From assembly GCA_030248215.1 (NCBI GenBank), contig JASANG010001664.1:144558-208557 (forward strand): DNA of 64,000 nt, given 5' to 3'. Numbering within the stretch: the stretch's first letter is position 1; each line of letters begins with the position of its first letter. This DNA comes from Enoplolaimus lenunculus (taxonomy: Eukaryota > Nematoda > Enoplea > Enoplida > Thoracostomopsidae). The notes beneath the pieces were generated by a model. The model was not told where the DNA came from. It searched no databases and saw only the letters and a program-made list of their open reading frames with translations. Shown piece after piece: positions 23,401-33,038 of the stretch. Made by a program: the position numbers and the translations under genes.

Positions 23401-24092
23401 TAAACAAACGGTGCAGTATCACACAAACTGTAGATGCATTACTCGTCCCATGCATAGAACAGGGCCGGATCGTTTTCCAGAGAGGCTATAATAGAGTCAG
23501 TTAAAGCGTTAGACTAAATTTTTTGGTTAGGCTTATGCTTAGGCTTAGGCTTAGGAATAGGCTCATCCATACGCATAGGCTTAGGCTTAGGCTTAGGCTG
23601 AGCGAGTTAATTTGACTCCACATTTTTTGCAGTGTAGTCGACAGGTAAAATGGGTCACATAAGTTTTCGGTGCGTCGACCGTATGCTTATTAAATGCGTC
23701 TAGCACATATCACCAACTGTTTTCAAACTGACACCAACTCCTGTAATTGCGAATCTCACAATTAGCGCATAAGCAGCGCATATTAAATGCAAAAAATGTG
23801 CTGAATTTCGAACCGCAACAATCAATGATTCGAATCCGATGAAGCCTATCTCTAACTGGTTACATGTGCTGCACACCACTACAATTATGAGCCGATAACA
23901 TTAATTGCAGATAAGCGAAAATGCAAGAAAAATGAAATATTCCGAAAATGTTCCGGATGTGAAGAAACGTGCTCTGAACGCGCATCTTCGAAACAATGCA
24001 AACGAAATTGTAATGTGAAAAAGTGTGAATGTCGTAAAAATTACGCTCGGAACAACAAAGGCCGGTGTGTTCGACGTAAGAATTGCCAGTAA
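17419..24092 (+). CDS. Secreted protein with three TIL domains (six exons, 286 aa)
   Basis: Exons are 17419-17489, 18691-18761, 21109-21243, 22320-22526, 23205-23399 and 23911-24092. They join in frame (intron phases 2,1,1,1,1) to 286 codons plus TAA. Exon 1 encodes a hydrophobic signal peptide starting MTKYTQSISILLLKAFC, with likely cleavage after Ser-Ile-Ala at the start of exon 2. Exon 2 adds a short linker with an N-V-T glycosylation sequon. Exon 3 is a six-cysteine module. Exons 4, 5 and 6 each encode one TIL domain with all ten cysteines and the family signature C-x-C, aromatic, Arg, Gly-x-Cys. TIL proteins are typically serine-protease inhibitors of extracellular fluids. The loops between cysteines 5 and 6 differ in length among the domains, so targets cannot be inferred. 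The introns are filled with MITEs. A paralogue lies at 37277-48814. Confidence 0.88.
17524..17769. mobile_element. GAGTTGA-core MITE, complete copy with TA target site
   Basis: The copy lies between TA dinucleotides in intron 1 of the first TIL gene. Its ends are CACTTTAAATTCCAATGAG and CTGCAATTTACAGTG. TA duplication with CACTG ends suggests mobilisation by a mariner/Tc1-type transposase. The core alternates GAGTTGA and TCAACTC words, giving a long imperfect hairpin. Confidence 0.75.
17973..18315. mobile_element. GAGTTGA-core MITE
   Basis: The ends are CACTGTAAATTCCAATGAAA and GGAATTTGCAATG. It lies in intron 1 of the first TIL gene and is longer than its neighbours because of extra core words. 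Confidence 0.7.
18430..18680. mobile_element. GAGTTGA-core MITE abutting a splice acceptor
   Basis: It starts CACTGTAAATTGCAATGAG and runs to CTCACTGGAATTTTTATATT. The expected terminal TTTACAGTG is replaced by the AT-rich tract leading to the TTTAG acceptor of exon 2 at 18690. The intron 3' end therefore overlaps, or directly adjoins, the element. Confidence 0.65.
18847..19098. mobile_element. GAGTTGA-core MITE with TA target site
   Basis: Flanked by TA on both sides, with ends CACTGTACATTCCAATG and CTGCAATTTACAGTG. It lies in intron 2 of the first TIL gene. Confidence 0.75.
19359..19633. mobile_element. MITE with AAGCCCTATTCACACGTGCA ends
   Basis: The left end AAGCCCTATTCACACGTGCA pairs with the right end TGCACGTGTGAATAGGGCTT as a perfect 20-bp inverted repeat. 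Words such as GCAGCTGCAA and ACTTGCA recur inside. It is non-coding. A diverged partial copy lies at about 43527-43724. Confidence 0.8.
19816..20329. mobile_element. Harbinger-like MITE with TGCGGGGTTCACGTTA ends
   Basis: The left end TGCGGGGTTCACGTTAGC and right end GTAACTGGAACCCCGCA are inverted repeats flanked by TTA on both sides. A three-base TTA duplication is the PIF/Harbinger pattern. The interior repeats the palindromic word ACCCATATGGGT. It lies in intron 2 of the first TIL gene. Confidence 0.75.
20546..20690. mobile_element. Partial TTAGGC-core hAT-like MITE (TTACTTTAAGGGGCG subfamily)
   Basis: The end GGCCAATGTTACTTTATGGG and the following GTAACAGTAGATTAACCGTA, CCTAAGC words and GCGTTGCAAAAATC match the complete copy at 25077-25234 in reverse orientation. 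The other end is lost. Confidence 0.65.
21267..21542. mobile_element. GAGTTGA-core MITE just after TIL exon 3
   Basis: It starts about 24 bp past the exon 3 donor of the first TIL gene. The left end CTGTAAATTCCAATGAG and right end GAAATTTACAGTG mark it. The left TIR is joined to a fragment GTATTCTCAAATGTGT of another family. Confidence 0.7.
21600..21950. repeat. GC-richer transposon-like stretch in TIL intron 3
   Basis: GGGCGTAGCCAGGATTTTCG at 21604 resembles the end sequence of many animal DNA elements. GTCGCTCGCTTCGCTCGCAA is a short near-palindrome. Composition is GC-richer than the flanks. No complete element is defined. Confidence 0.35.
21957..22237. mobile_element. MITE with AAGAGTGTGCAACT ends
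   Basis: AAGAGTGTGCAACT at the left is a perfect inverted repeat of AGTTGCACACTCTT at the right. Two G/C homopolymer-rich stems (CCCCCC...GGGGGG) lie inside. No clear target duplication is seen. It lies in intron 3 of the first TIL gene. Confidence 0.55.
22800..23060. repeat. Dispersed ATGATATT-type repeat in TIL intron 4
   Basis: TATCGTATGATATTCGACGT and AATATCATACGATATATT form a short inverted pair. The block from GTGACCCGTCTGCC to ATAACGTGAA resembles the copy near 31030-31370. Confidence 0.5.
23445..23636. mobile_element. Chimeric MITE remnant: TTAGGC-core left part joined to a foldback-MITE right end
   Basis: The left part CCCATGCATAGAACAGGGCC, then TTAGACTAAATTTTTTGG and TTAGGC arrays, belong to the TTAGGC-core family. 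At about 23606 this switches to GAGTTAATTTGACTCCACA and TTTTTTGCAGTG, the right end of the foldback family seen at 25977-26186. It lies in intron 5 of the first TIL gene. Confidence 0.6.
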
Positions 24093-24296
24093 AATGTAAG
24101 TGTCAACTATTGTCACGGCTGTCTTGCATGATACCCTTCGTTCGGTTTAGGTTAAGATAGTTTCGCACCTAGGGACGTGTTCGAAAGATGACGGGTAGGG
24201 TATATTGTCTTAAAATTTGCGGCAAAACTTGAGAACAATGACACTTGTACGTGACGTGGAATAGACGTAGGCCAAATACAATTTTCTCACTCGCTA

Positions 24297-24511
24297 CACT
24301 GTAAAAAATGGTGAGTCAAATTGACTCTCTCGGAAATAGGCTTTTCCTGACTACATAAACTCAGTCAAATTCGACTCCGCCAAAGTCAAACGTGCGACGA
24401 CACAGTGAATCAAATTTGACTCTGGTGGAGCCGAATTTGATCCAGTTTGTGTGTAGTCAGGTAAAGCCTATTTCCGAGAGAGTCAATTTGGCTCACCATT
24501 TTATTGCAGTG
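24297..24511. mobile_element. Foldback MITE (CACTG..AAAAATGGTGAGTCAAA) with TA target site
   Basis: The element is close to one long palindrome. ATGGTGAGTCAAATTGACTC at the left mirrors the right end through AGTCAATTTGGCTCACCAT. TA flanks both sides. Internal GACTC words repeat. No coding potential. It lies 205 bp after the stop of the first TIL gene. Confidence 0.8.
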
Positions 24512-24513
24512 TA

Positions 24514-24779
24514 CGTTCGTTCGCGAACACTTTTAGACGAGGTTATTCGCTCCCGAAATGAAATAATGACTGTGCTGCAGGTCGCACCCCCTGTATAATT
24601 TTTTGGTGACAGTCCAAAATTCATTTTCTGCGGACATCCGAAGAGGGGGGCACATGAATGAAGTGTTTGTGTTTGATGCAGCAGCTGCGATTACGATCAT
24701 GCGTACAATGCCTGCAGTAGTGACCTGAACAACCCGGTGACTGATATTTATTTTGCCTCACAACAGTTGTCTGTTTATT
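24514..24779. other. Unassigned intergenic DNA
   Basis: No gene, RNA or complete repeat is recognised here. Confidence 0.4.
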
Positions 24780-25032
24780 TACTGTAAATTCCAGTGAATT
24801 GATTATAAATCAAAATGATTTGACACCACTCAGAAGTCTGAGCTCTGAATTAGGTTTTTCAGAACTCAGAATTCTGAAATGATTGAACTCATTGTGAATT
24901 AATTAATCCACTGACTGGAATTAAATCAGCTCAGAGTGAGTTAATGTTTACTGTTATTTTCGCTTAGAAATAACCAGAAATAAACTAATTTTCACTCTGA
25001 ATTGATCAATCAACTCATTGGAATTTACAGTG
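24780..25032. mobile_element. GAGTTGA-core MITE, diverged
   Basis: The ends are ACTGTAAATTCCAGTGAATT and TTGGAATTTACAGTG, with eroded core words. It resembles the copies at 17973 and 36815 more than those at 17524 and 18847, which suggests two subfamilies. Confidence 0.65.
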
Positions 25033-25076
25033 TTTCGCCTACACAGCTATTGGATTTTTGTGATTGCTGATTTGAT

Positions 25077-25234
25077 GGCCCATTTTACTTTAAGGGGCGT
25101 CCAGGTTACTGGCGGGTCTATAAAAGTGTAAATTTAGATACTAGATTACATTTTTGCTTAGGCTTATGCTTAGGCTTAGGTAGGCTTAGAAATACGCATA
25201 ATCTACTGTTACGCCCCTTAAAGTAACATTAGCC
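25077..25234. mobile_element. TTAGGC-core hAT-like MITE, complete, with perfect 8-bp TSD
   Basis: The element begins GGCCCATTTTACTTTAAGGG and ends CCCTTAAAGTAACATTAGCC. GATTTGAT occurs at 25069-25076 and again at 25235-25242, a perfect 8-bp target duplication. The core is TTAGGC words followed by GGAATACGC-like sequence. An 8-bp TSD points to a hAT-type transposase, although the GGCCCATG terminus is not the usual hAT start. Confidence 0.85.
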
Positions 25235-25593
25235 GATTTGATTGTGCCACATTCAAATATGCGGTAACTAAATTACCTAAAATACATTTCTAAAATTTAT
25301 AGAAAACTTTTCTTTAAATTTCAGGAAATATTATTTTATATTATGTAAAGTAATCAATTTTTTGTTTAGAAGTTTTGTCGACCCCTGATCGCCGGCTTTG
25401 TGGCAAGAAATGAAAATATAACGCATTGATTATAAAGATTACATTATAAATTTGAAATGTAAATTTTCTCACCATTTTAACTTTTCTTATCCAATGAAAA
25501 CGTTTGAAAATCGTTTCAGTTTTATTTCTAGCGAGCTTATTTTGTTTTAAGAAATTATGTTTAATTGTACTGTCAATTAGCAGGTTGGTAACC

Positions 25594-26400
25594 CCAGACT
25601 AATGTTACTGCCACCCATCTTTCTCGGGTACCTTCTTGAGTCGAAGTTGGCCACTGAGAGTAAAGTTATGCTACTCCGCTCATCGGTGTTCGGGATGGTA
25701 ATATCAAACGCAGGCCTGTAATGCGCTTACATCGAACCCATCGAAACATTAAACTTCGTCAGTGATAACAGTTCGGTGCGACGAGACTCATATTCTAGCG
25801 CATTCCTGTCCTTGTATAAAGCGTATGACCACCGTGGCCGGCCATTGCCTCAATCATCATGATGGGCAGAAAAATTTTCGAAATGTGGGGAACACAAGTT
25901 TTGGTAATGAGGTGTTGGTCAAAAAGTAAAAAAAAAACAAAATTGCCGACCCGCTCAGTCCATTTCTAAGACTGTACACAGCAAAAAATGGTGAGTCAAA
26001 TTGACTCTCTCCGAAATAGGCTCTACGGGACTACACAAACTGAGCCAAATTCGACTCCAATAGAATCAAATTTGACTCGCTATATCGCACGTTTGACTCT
26101 GGTGGAGTCGAATTTTGACTCAGTTTGCGTAGTCCCGTAGAGCCTATTTCGGAGGGAGCCAATTTGACTCACCATTTTTTGCAGTGTAGAAACTTTTGAA
26201 TAACGCAATCGCAAACTTCACAGGGCCAAAAAATCAAAGAAAAACACCAGAGAAAAACGGATATGTACAAGAAATGCGTATCTTGGATTCTGCCGGTGAC
26301 AACAAAAACTGACTCAGATTCGCTCGGCCGCGGATCGACCTCGTCCGAGTCAGAGTCAACAGTCCCCGTCCAGCTGGAACCGTTGCAAATGGAAATCCAT
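25594..26400. repeat. Dispersed repeat of unknown class, interrupted copy
   Basis: This copy matches 33039-33720 over most of its length. Shared landmarks include GCCACCCATC, GCTACTCCGC, GCGCATTCCTG, GACCACCG, GGTGTTGGTCAAAAAG-like sequence and a GTCCGAGTC-rich end. A foldback MITE at 25977-26186 interrupts it. No coding frame is conserved between the copies. It could be part of a larger retroelement or DNA element. Confidence 0.6.
25977..26186. mobile_element. Foldback MITE inserted in the dispersed repeat, with TA duplication
   Basis: The ends are CACAGCAAAAAATGGTGAG and CACCATTTTTTGCAGTG, flanked by TA. Without it the host repeat reads GACTGTAGAAA. The paralogous repeat at about 33509 reads GGCTGTAGAAA, an uninterrupted site. 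Confidence 0.88.
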
Positions 26401-27388
26401 TATCTCAACAATCAACTGTAACCGAATTTGTGCGATCTCCAAGAATAATCTTGTCTTAGCTTGATTATTGGAATTTGCGTTAAGCGAGTTAGTGTTTGTT
26501 GCCATTTTTCAGGCTCCGGTGACAGTTCCGGTCACCGGTACCCGAGAGAACATCCTGCGAAAAAGCAAGACTAGCCTCAACGTCTTATTTTTCGCTCAAA
26601 GTCCGCCGCAACAATCCCAAAAACCCGGAAACATTTAAAACCAAAGCGAAATCGTGTAGGCGTCGAATCGGCGGTAGGCGCATCAGAGGATAAGAGCTGA
26701 AGGAACGCATCAGTTGTCGAAGTGGCAGCGGTTTTATATGCAGCCGGATCGCTAGTGCGAACGTACATAATCGGAAACTTATTTGCGGTAGCTTTTTGAA
26801 AATTTTCAAAATTTGCATAATTTTCTTAAAACTGGTCAGAAAGCTTTAGACCGAAGCATTTCAGAGCGAAGGCAGAGTAGAAACAACAAAGCAAATAAAC
26901 TAAAAACAGCAACAACATTATACAGAAACTCAAAAACACAGAATCCGAAGCAGGCGTGCAATGTATACGAACGCCAGGGGGGGTTATAAGAGAGCAATTA
27001 AATGAGGGTAAAAAGTTTACATGATGTGGCCGTCTGTTCATGTGCACTGGCGCCGGCTGTTCACACGCTCATACTTGGAATTTGTCAACTGCTGAGTGAT
27101 ACGCCAGTGGATCGCTTGATCCCGTGTCACTTGGTACCGCCCACGGGGTAGACGTCCGCATCGCGTGCGTCTCGAATGCAATAAGTCCCAACAATTTTGG
27201 CCCAAAGCGGAATTTCTCCGCGATAACTTGACAAATTTTGTAGAAGACAATATTACCTCATGAGGTCGTAGCCGGAGGTATCCCAGATCTATGAATGAAA
27301 TGGCGCAACAGGCAAAAGAATACGCAGGCCATAAGGCGGTTCATTTTGAATTTTTGATTCATAAATAAATCGGCCGATGAGAAGTTTA
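26401..27388. other. GC-richer region without an identified gene
   Basis: Short open frames of 60-77 codons occur on the minus strand (26577-27250) and base composition is less AT-rich than the flanks. I recognise no domain in them and no clear splice partners. It may be an eroded gene or transposon. Confidence 0.35.
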
Positions 27389-27562
27389 GGACCGTCCCGG
27401 TTTCTGGTTGGTCTGTATCAGAGTAGGCGTGGATTCTATAGACAACATGTTTTGCTTAGGTTTTGGCATAGGCTTAGGAATTAACATTTTTCAACGTTAG
27501 GTTTAGGCTTAGGTTTAGGAATATGCGTAATGTACTGTTTTGGTCCTAAACGTAACATTGAT
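27389..27562. mobile_element. TTAGGC-core MITE, diverged
   Basis: CCGTCCCGGTTTCTGGTTGG, TTTTGCTTAGG, a CAACGTTAGG block and a final CTAAACGTAACATTG follow the order of the complete 25077-25234 type. The outermost left bases are lost. Confidence 0.6.
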
Positions 27563-27569
27563 CAATTAA

Positions 27570-27830
27570 CCACTTCTCACATTGAGTTGCATGTATGCAA
27601 CTCAGCGCAGTGTATGCGTTAAATAGTATATATCGCACCGTGTTTAACAATTGGAACTCGTATACATAGTACTAAATCACCACAAGACGTGAGAGCCCCC
27701 TCGGGCTCGAGCGTCAAGCTCCTATAGTTGAGTGGTGATGGTATACGCCTCCCACTCCAATCACTAGAGTTCGAATCCTAGTATAAAGGTAGGTCTCAGG
27801 GGAAATAGAAAATATTCATGTGAGAAGGGG
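27570..27830 (+). mobile_element. piggyBac-like MITE with tRNA-like core, copy 3
   Basis: TTAA stands at 27566-27569 and again at 27831-27834, a perfect duplication. The ends are CCACTTCTCACATTGAG and ATGTGAGAAGGGG. The A-box-like TAGTTGAGTGGTGATGG and B-box-like GAGTTCGAATCC are kept, and the loop between them differs again (CCAATCACT). Confidence 0.8.
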
Positions 27831-27834
27831 TTAA

Positions 27835-29529
27835 TCAAAATAAAGACTTTGCTTTACACAATGTTGATTGCCATTAAAATCTTTATTCCAATAGTTATGT
27901 CACCAGTTTCTTGGGATTTTGAGAAATTTTTACTTTTAAAAAGCAAAAATGTTAATTCAGTTCGTTTTTAGATGTAAAAAATTTGAATTTTTTAATTCTG
28001 TAAACCTTTCTTAAATTTGTGCCAATCTAAACTGACTCGATTAGTAGTCCCTCCGGAAAACTATCCGGCCCTGTTCTATACATGGGCCATTAAAATTGTA
28101 TAAAAATAGAAAATTGTTCAGATTTTGTTTATACAATGTTCTATAAGTTGAATCACAGGAAAACCAAAAAAAAATTGTGACATCATAAATTTAACATTTT
28201 TAACCGTATTTAGATTTTGATTCTAAAACATCTAGCTGAAATCTGACACGTTTCCTACTGTTATCATCTTGGTCAATGTTACGACTGAGTCACTAGTTGA
28301 AACTACGTTGGTTGCAGTAGTATTCTAGACAGGTCATGGTGGGGTGCGCTTTAGATGATCCGAGTTTCACTGCCTTTTTAGAAAAATATATAATCGGATT
28401 AAATCATCTCGGATTTTTTCACCTATTAAGAAGGATTTTGAAAAGTAAATAGTTTATTGTTACATTCAATATAAATGAAGTTAGTTTAGGTTTAACTTTT
28501 GTTTGTTTGTGATAGCTACGAGTTGTGCTTACAGTTTCAGAATGGGTAAAGGATTCATTGCCGCAAAATGTCAGAAATATATGCCTAAAATCCCCCTTGC
28601 TACGCCGTTGCTCATCGTATATAAATATTAAATTGAACGTGAAGCAGGCGTGGTTTGAGCGCTGGTTTGTCTACGCTGTGCTCCTGCCTGTGTTGTCCCG
28701 AGACAGCTTTATAGTCCTCAGCGTACAGGGTCAAACATTTTGATAATCAAACGTCCTGTCGTAATTGCATAAAGGAAGAGCGATAGGCCATATTTTGCAT
28801 TAATCTAATGGTGTATGAAATGTTTAGAAACAATGCCCTAAACTGGCTTCTGCTAATGCTTTGTGGAATACTACTGAACTCAGCAAGGTCGTTTCATGTT
28901 CAATTACTGAGCCTAAAAATGATTGGCATATCTTCAAAAAAGTAACGATATATATACCATAAATATGCTTGATAATTATAAAATTTGTATGACCGCCGGC
29001 CTGCCGACCAGTAGACAAAGTGGTAACTGCACAACACTAACCTAAATGCAAAAAGTAGGGTTGTAAATATTGCAACCAGGTTGACCAGTTAACATTAATT
29101 ATATATATGTATATAAATGTATATATATTTATATATATGTCCATTTGAATATCCGTTCTATACTGGAACAGTGCCCAAAATACGTGTGTATGGAGTTACT
29201 GCATTATTAATATAAATATGAAAATAAAAATTTAAGTTGCGTTTGTTTTACAAGCTTTTATGAAAATAATTTCACGACATCTGTAATAAAATAACCATCA
29301 TAAAAATACATAGAAATTGAATGTTCCAAAATTTTTTTGTTGCTAATTTGTTGCAAAACTTCAAGGACTAAACAATTTGAGTTGCCAAACCAGGAGATGA
29401 AAGTTTGATTTCTAAGATTTCAGATAAACTTGCGTTTGCGGTACGAAATTAGAGTTTTGATTACAATTATGACAAATACTCATTTAGACAAAGTGTTAAA
29501 ATAATACATAGATGTAAAAGCAAAAAATG
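27835..29529. other. Intergenic DNA, mostly unassigned
   Basis: The end of a TTAGGC-core element (CCGGCCCTGTTCTATACATG, 28040-28089) lies without its partner. An AT-rich TATATATG microsatellite lies near 29099-29141. No gene is recognised. Confidence 0.4.
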
Positions 29530-29700
29530 TATATACGACTTAGGGTGGCGCTGTAATTTCCGTGACGTCCAGCGCCGTCCGTGACACGTCCGGCGCCGTC
29601 TGTCATCCTTGCGGCGATGACCGTCACCTGTGCGGCAGCGTCCGTCAGCATACGGTGCCGTCCGTCATGGTGCGGCACCGTATCTCACAAATCAGTCATG
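29530..29700. repeat. GC-rich repeat with GCCGTCCGTC words
   Basis: Repeated GCGCCGTCCGT and GCGGCACCGT words in an AT-rich setting match the larger GC-rich element at about 51390-51730 in inverted orientation, including TGGCGCT near the outer edge. Confidence 0.5.
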
Positions 29701-29937
29701 TACGATAACATATGGTAACCTTAGTAAAACAGACAATTTTTACCCTCAAAAATTCTTTTGTATTAATGAAACCTTACAACTGTTTCCCTTGAAAAAAATG
29801 ATAAGGTCCCTACCTTACAATTTTTCCACTTTGATAATTTTCGGTGATAAAATGATAAGGTCCCTCCTACCTTTTACACTGTGTTGACACGCTGCATTAC
29901 TGTAGTTGGATTTGTTCTGAATGTTTATGGAACTGAT

Positions 29938-30116
29938 AGCCCATGTTACTTTAAGGGGCGTCCAGGTTTCTGGTGGGCATATAAAAGAGTGGGTTTAGAT
30001 TCTAGATTACATTTTTTGCTTAGGCTTAGGTTTAGGCTTACGCTTAGGAACTCATATTTGAAACGCTTAGGCTTAGGAATACGCTTAATCTACTGTTACG
30101 CCCTGTAACATTGGAC
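29938..30116. mobile_element. TTAGGC-core hAT-like MITE, complete
   Basis: It runs from AGCCCATGTTACTTTAAGG to CTGTTACGCCCTGTAACATT with flanks GAACTGAT (29930-29937) and GAACAGAT (30117-30124), 7 of 8 identical. The core has TTAGGC words and AACGCTTAGG. Confidence 0.8.
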
Positions 30117-30334
30117 GAACAGATAATAACTGTATTTTGTCACTTCAATTTTAAACAAAAATAGATGCTAAATAAAAATTACAGATGCTAATATTTTTTT
30201 GAAACTCAGCGCTATATGGACAGTTCACAGTGGTTACAGTATGCCGCTTCTGAATTTAAAATACCCCGAAAGTACCGCCCACGTTTTCGTATTGGTGCCG
30301 CGCTCATGTGGACGTGGCCCAAAGATCAGGGGCG

Positions 30335-30460
30335 AAATTGTTTTTGAATACAATTGAGTACAGGTTAAGCTTTGGACAATTTTTTGCGTACGCATAGGTT
30401 TAGGCTTTGGCTTAGGAATATGCTTATACTACTGTTGCGGTGCTGTTCTATACATTAACC
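30335..30460. mobile_element. Partial TTAGGC-core MITE
   Basis: GAGTACAGGTTAAGCTTTGG, a short TTAGGC-like run and the right end GCTGTTCTATACATTAACC identify a truncated copy of the GGCCCATGTATAGAAC subfamily. Confidence 0.6.
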
Positions 30461-30804
30461 ATGGTGTCTGTAGAATTACTGAAGAAGGGTTTTACATGTT
30501 TTGCACCGATCAAATTGTCAGTTATTGTGGCCCGTGTTAATTGTACAGACATGTCTACTGAGAGACACGAGGTTTGCTGGCATGAAAGCTAAGGTTTAAG
30601 CATAAGCTTAATTAATAGTCTTAGGACAATACTTATTTTTAGCATACGTTTATTGTTAGGTTTACGCTTAAGCTTTAGCTGGCAGGCCCTTGTTACTGTG
30701 GACATTGTGTATTTCGCAATTATGCGATATGTGAACACATACTGTTTTTACAAAGCTAAGTACAAAACTGTTAAAAGCAATAAAGTTTAATTTTGTATCC
30801 TAAA

Positions 30805-30850
30805 CCCTTTCTCGCATGAATATTTACAATTTCATATGAGATTCTGTTTC
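30805..30850 (-). mobile_element. Terminal fragment of the tRNA-core piggyBac-like MITE
   Basis: CCCTTTCTCGCATGAATATT after TAAA is the inverted right end of the family. The tRNA-like core is absent. Confidence 0.55.
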
Positions 30851-30890
30851 AATACGCAATAGCTGGTGAACAAGTGAGCATTGTGTTGTG

Positions 30891-31570
30891 TACTGTAGTG
30901 GCCCGTATAAGAGGGGGTAATAAGAGGGGTCCTCATTTTGAGTCTCAATCAACAGAAGTCCATATCCGTAGTAAGAGTCCAAACCATAATTATAGTCTAT
31001 AAATGTCAATTTTCCCTAATTGGCAGAATATCCAAATTTTAGAGGATTGTCTTTATGATATGTTTTGAACTACATAATGAAATATCATATAACACTCCAA
31101 TTCCGTCTTGTTGAATATTAGTATATGCTGTTAATTTGGAATATCATATGATATTCACCAGTATGTCTGATAGTGTCACGTGACATTGGAATACTTGTAT
31201 GTTGAGATAACCTGTGGGCCCGTGCTTTGTATAGAAAAATCACATGATATTCGACATCTGTATGTCCGTACATATGATGGAAACAAAAACGTATGTTGAT
31301 GTCGAATCATCGTGTGACAAAACGTGACCCGACTGCTCCATAGTTATATCGTGAACATCGCATAACCATGCATTATCGCTCAAGCGTTTGATTCAAGACA
31401 AAATACATTTAATTCAACTTATAGTTGCTACACGTGTTATACATCAGTAATGAATGGTGGCTGAGGACAGATTGAAAATAAATAACAGTCCGTAACCGAA
31501 CAACAGGGGGCACTCTATTGAAATGCCAAATAAATATCAGTCCCACCTCTTATTCTGTGTCACTGCAGTA
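30891..31570. mobile_element. MITE with TACTGTAGTG...CACTGCAGTA ends, interrupted
   Basis: TACTGTAGTGGCCCGTATAA at the left and TATTCTGTGTCACTGCAGTA at the right are inverted ends. Blocks CATAAATGTCAATTTTCCC-like and CATTATCGCTCAAGC align with the uninterrupted copy at 37437-37847. The DNA between them (about 31030-31370) belongs to the ATGATATT repeat and looks like a later insertion. Confidence 0.65.
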
Positions 31571-33038
31571 TTAATATTTTTCGTGCACAGTCTGAGTATA
31601 GTTGCTCGTAGTATACTCTATGCGGAAGCGAAATAAATGTGATGATTTTGTGCTAATAGGTCACACAATCTGTTTGCAGCTATCAAAACTAATGTGTTAT
31701 ATTGTGTTGTATTTTGCTAAAGTGTTACAATATGATGTAATCGAACAAGCGAAGCTAAAAAACGACAGTTATTGACAGCCATGTATCTGTGTTATACGTA
31801 ACTTGAACGCCCACAATACGTTATTTAGACATTGTTTCAACTTATGTTTGCGAATATATATAGTTTATACTAGTCAACCCCAGCTTTGCATATAATGCGG
31901 AAATGTGAGCGAACGCGCAACAATCTGCATGCAAACTTTCTTTTCGCAGAACAATCACGTTTGTGTTGTAAGAAATTACTGTAAACAAAGTAATGCTGGA
32001 ACATTGCCCGAAATACGTATGTCTGGAATTTCAGCTTTAGATTAAAAAAAAGAAAAATGCACTGCTTCACGATGAGTGAAAGCATTTAGTATATTAATGT
32101 TAATTGTAAAATGCAAGACGCTCAAAATATCACAATCACTTTGGCTAGTTATAAAATGAACAAAACGAGATATTGAACCCGTTTAATATACAAACTTTCG
32201 TGTATATATTTTAATCTTAGTTCCATTATTGACTCGTATATCAACTCCGCGCTTTTTTCTTTCTTTTTCAGCAAAATATGCCTAGATATACTGAAAATAT
32301 AATCTTGCAAAAACATTCTATTAAAGACATAAACAGGTGTTAATCAGTAAATTTGACACTGTAAACCAAGCAAGCTCTCTCACGTCTTGTGAAGATTTTG
32401 TACTACATACAGTATAACCGCAAAATGACATACGCAAAAAAGGTATTAAATTTTAGCAACGGTTAATAACCAGGTGTAAATTCCGGCTTATGTTGGGACC
32501 ATATTCAGGTAAGAGTATAACTATAACTTGTAAACCATGTTAAAGTTATGCAAGTTCCGCAATAACATGCGTACACCAGGTGTTTTCTGGTCAGAGTGTT
32601 TTAGAAAAGCCGTCGGAAACATCAAAAGCATTTAAAATAGCGTTTTATTTTTACACATGGTTGCTTGTTCATGTTGAACGCATCTGCTGTAGATTGATGC
32701 CCTCAAATATCGACTGTTTTGGATGTTGATTATTTCGAATTCTATCGAAACTATAGCTTTCGTTTTGATTTTTATGCTAAAAAAACCCCGCATATATGCA
32801 AATGCTACAAGCTGTCTGAAATCGCCGAACAATTTTTAGATTCTTTGAATAACAAAATTTAGACTCGTTTCGCTTCTCGTTGAGCTCGAAATGTGTTCTG
32901 TACCCGAGTAGAATAGCAATATGAATATTGCGAAACAAATACCCAGTATTCAAACCATGTTTGTTTTCCAATATATATATACAACATGTTTAACAATGTG
33001 TTTTAAAGTCTTGGCCCTTGTGTATGACATTATAAGGT
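31571..33038. other. Intergenic DNA without identified features
   Basis: AT-rich sequence. I find no convincing exon, RNA gene or repeat boundary. Confidence 0.4.

Noticed and set aside
26577-27250. Minus-strand frames of 63-77 codons in the GC-richer region
   Set aside because: They overlap in different frames, show no domain and have no clear splice sites linking them to the PAM2 exon.
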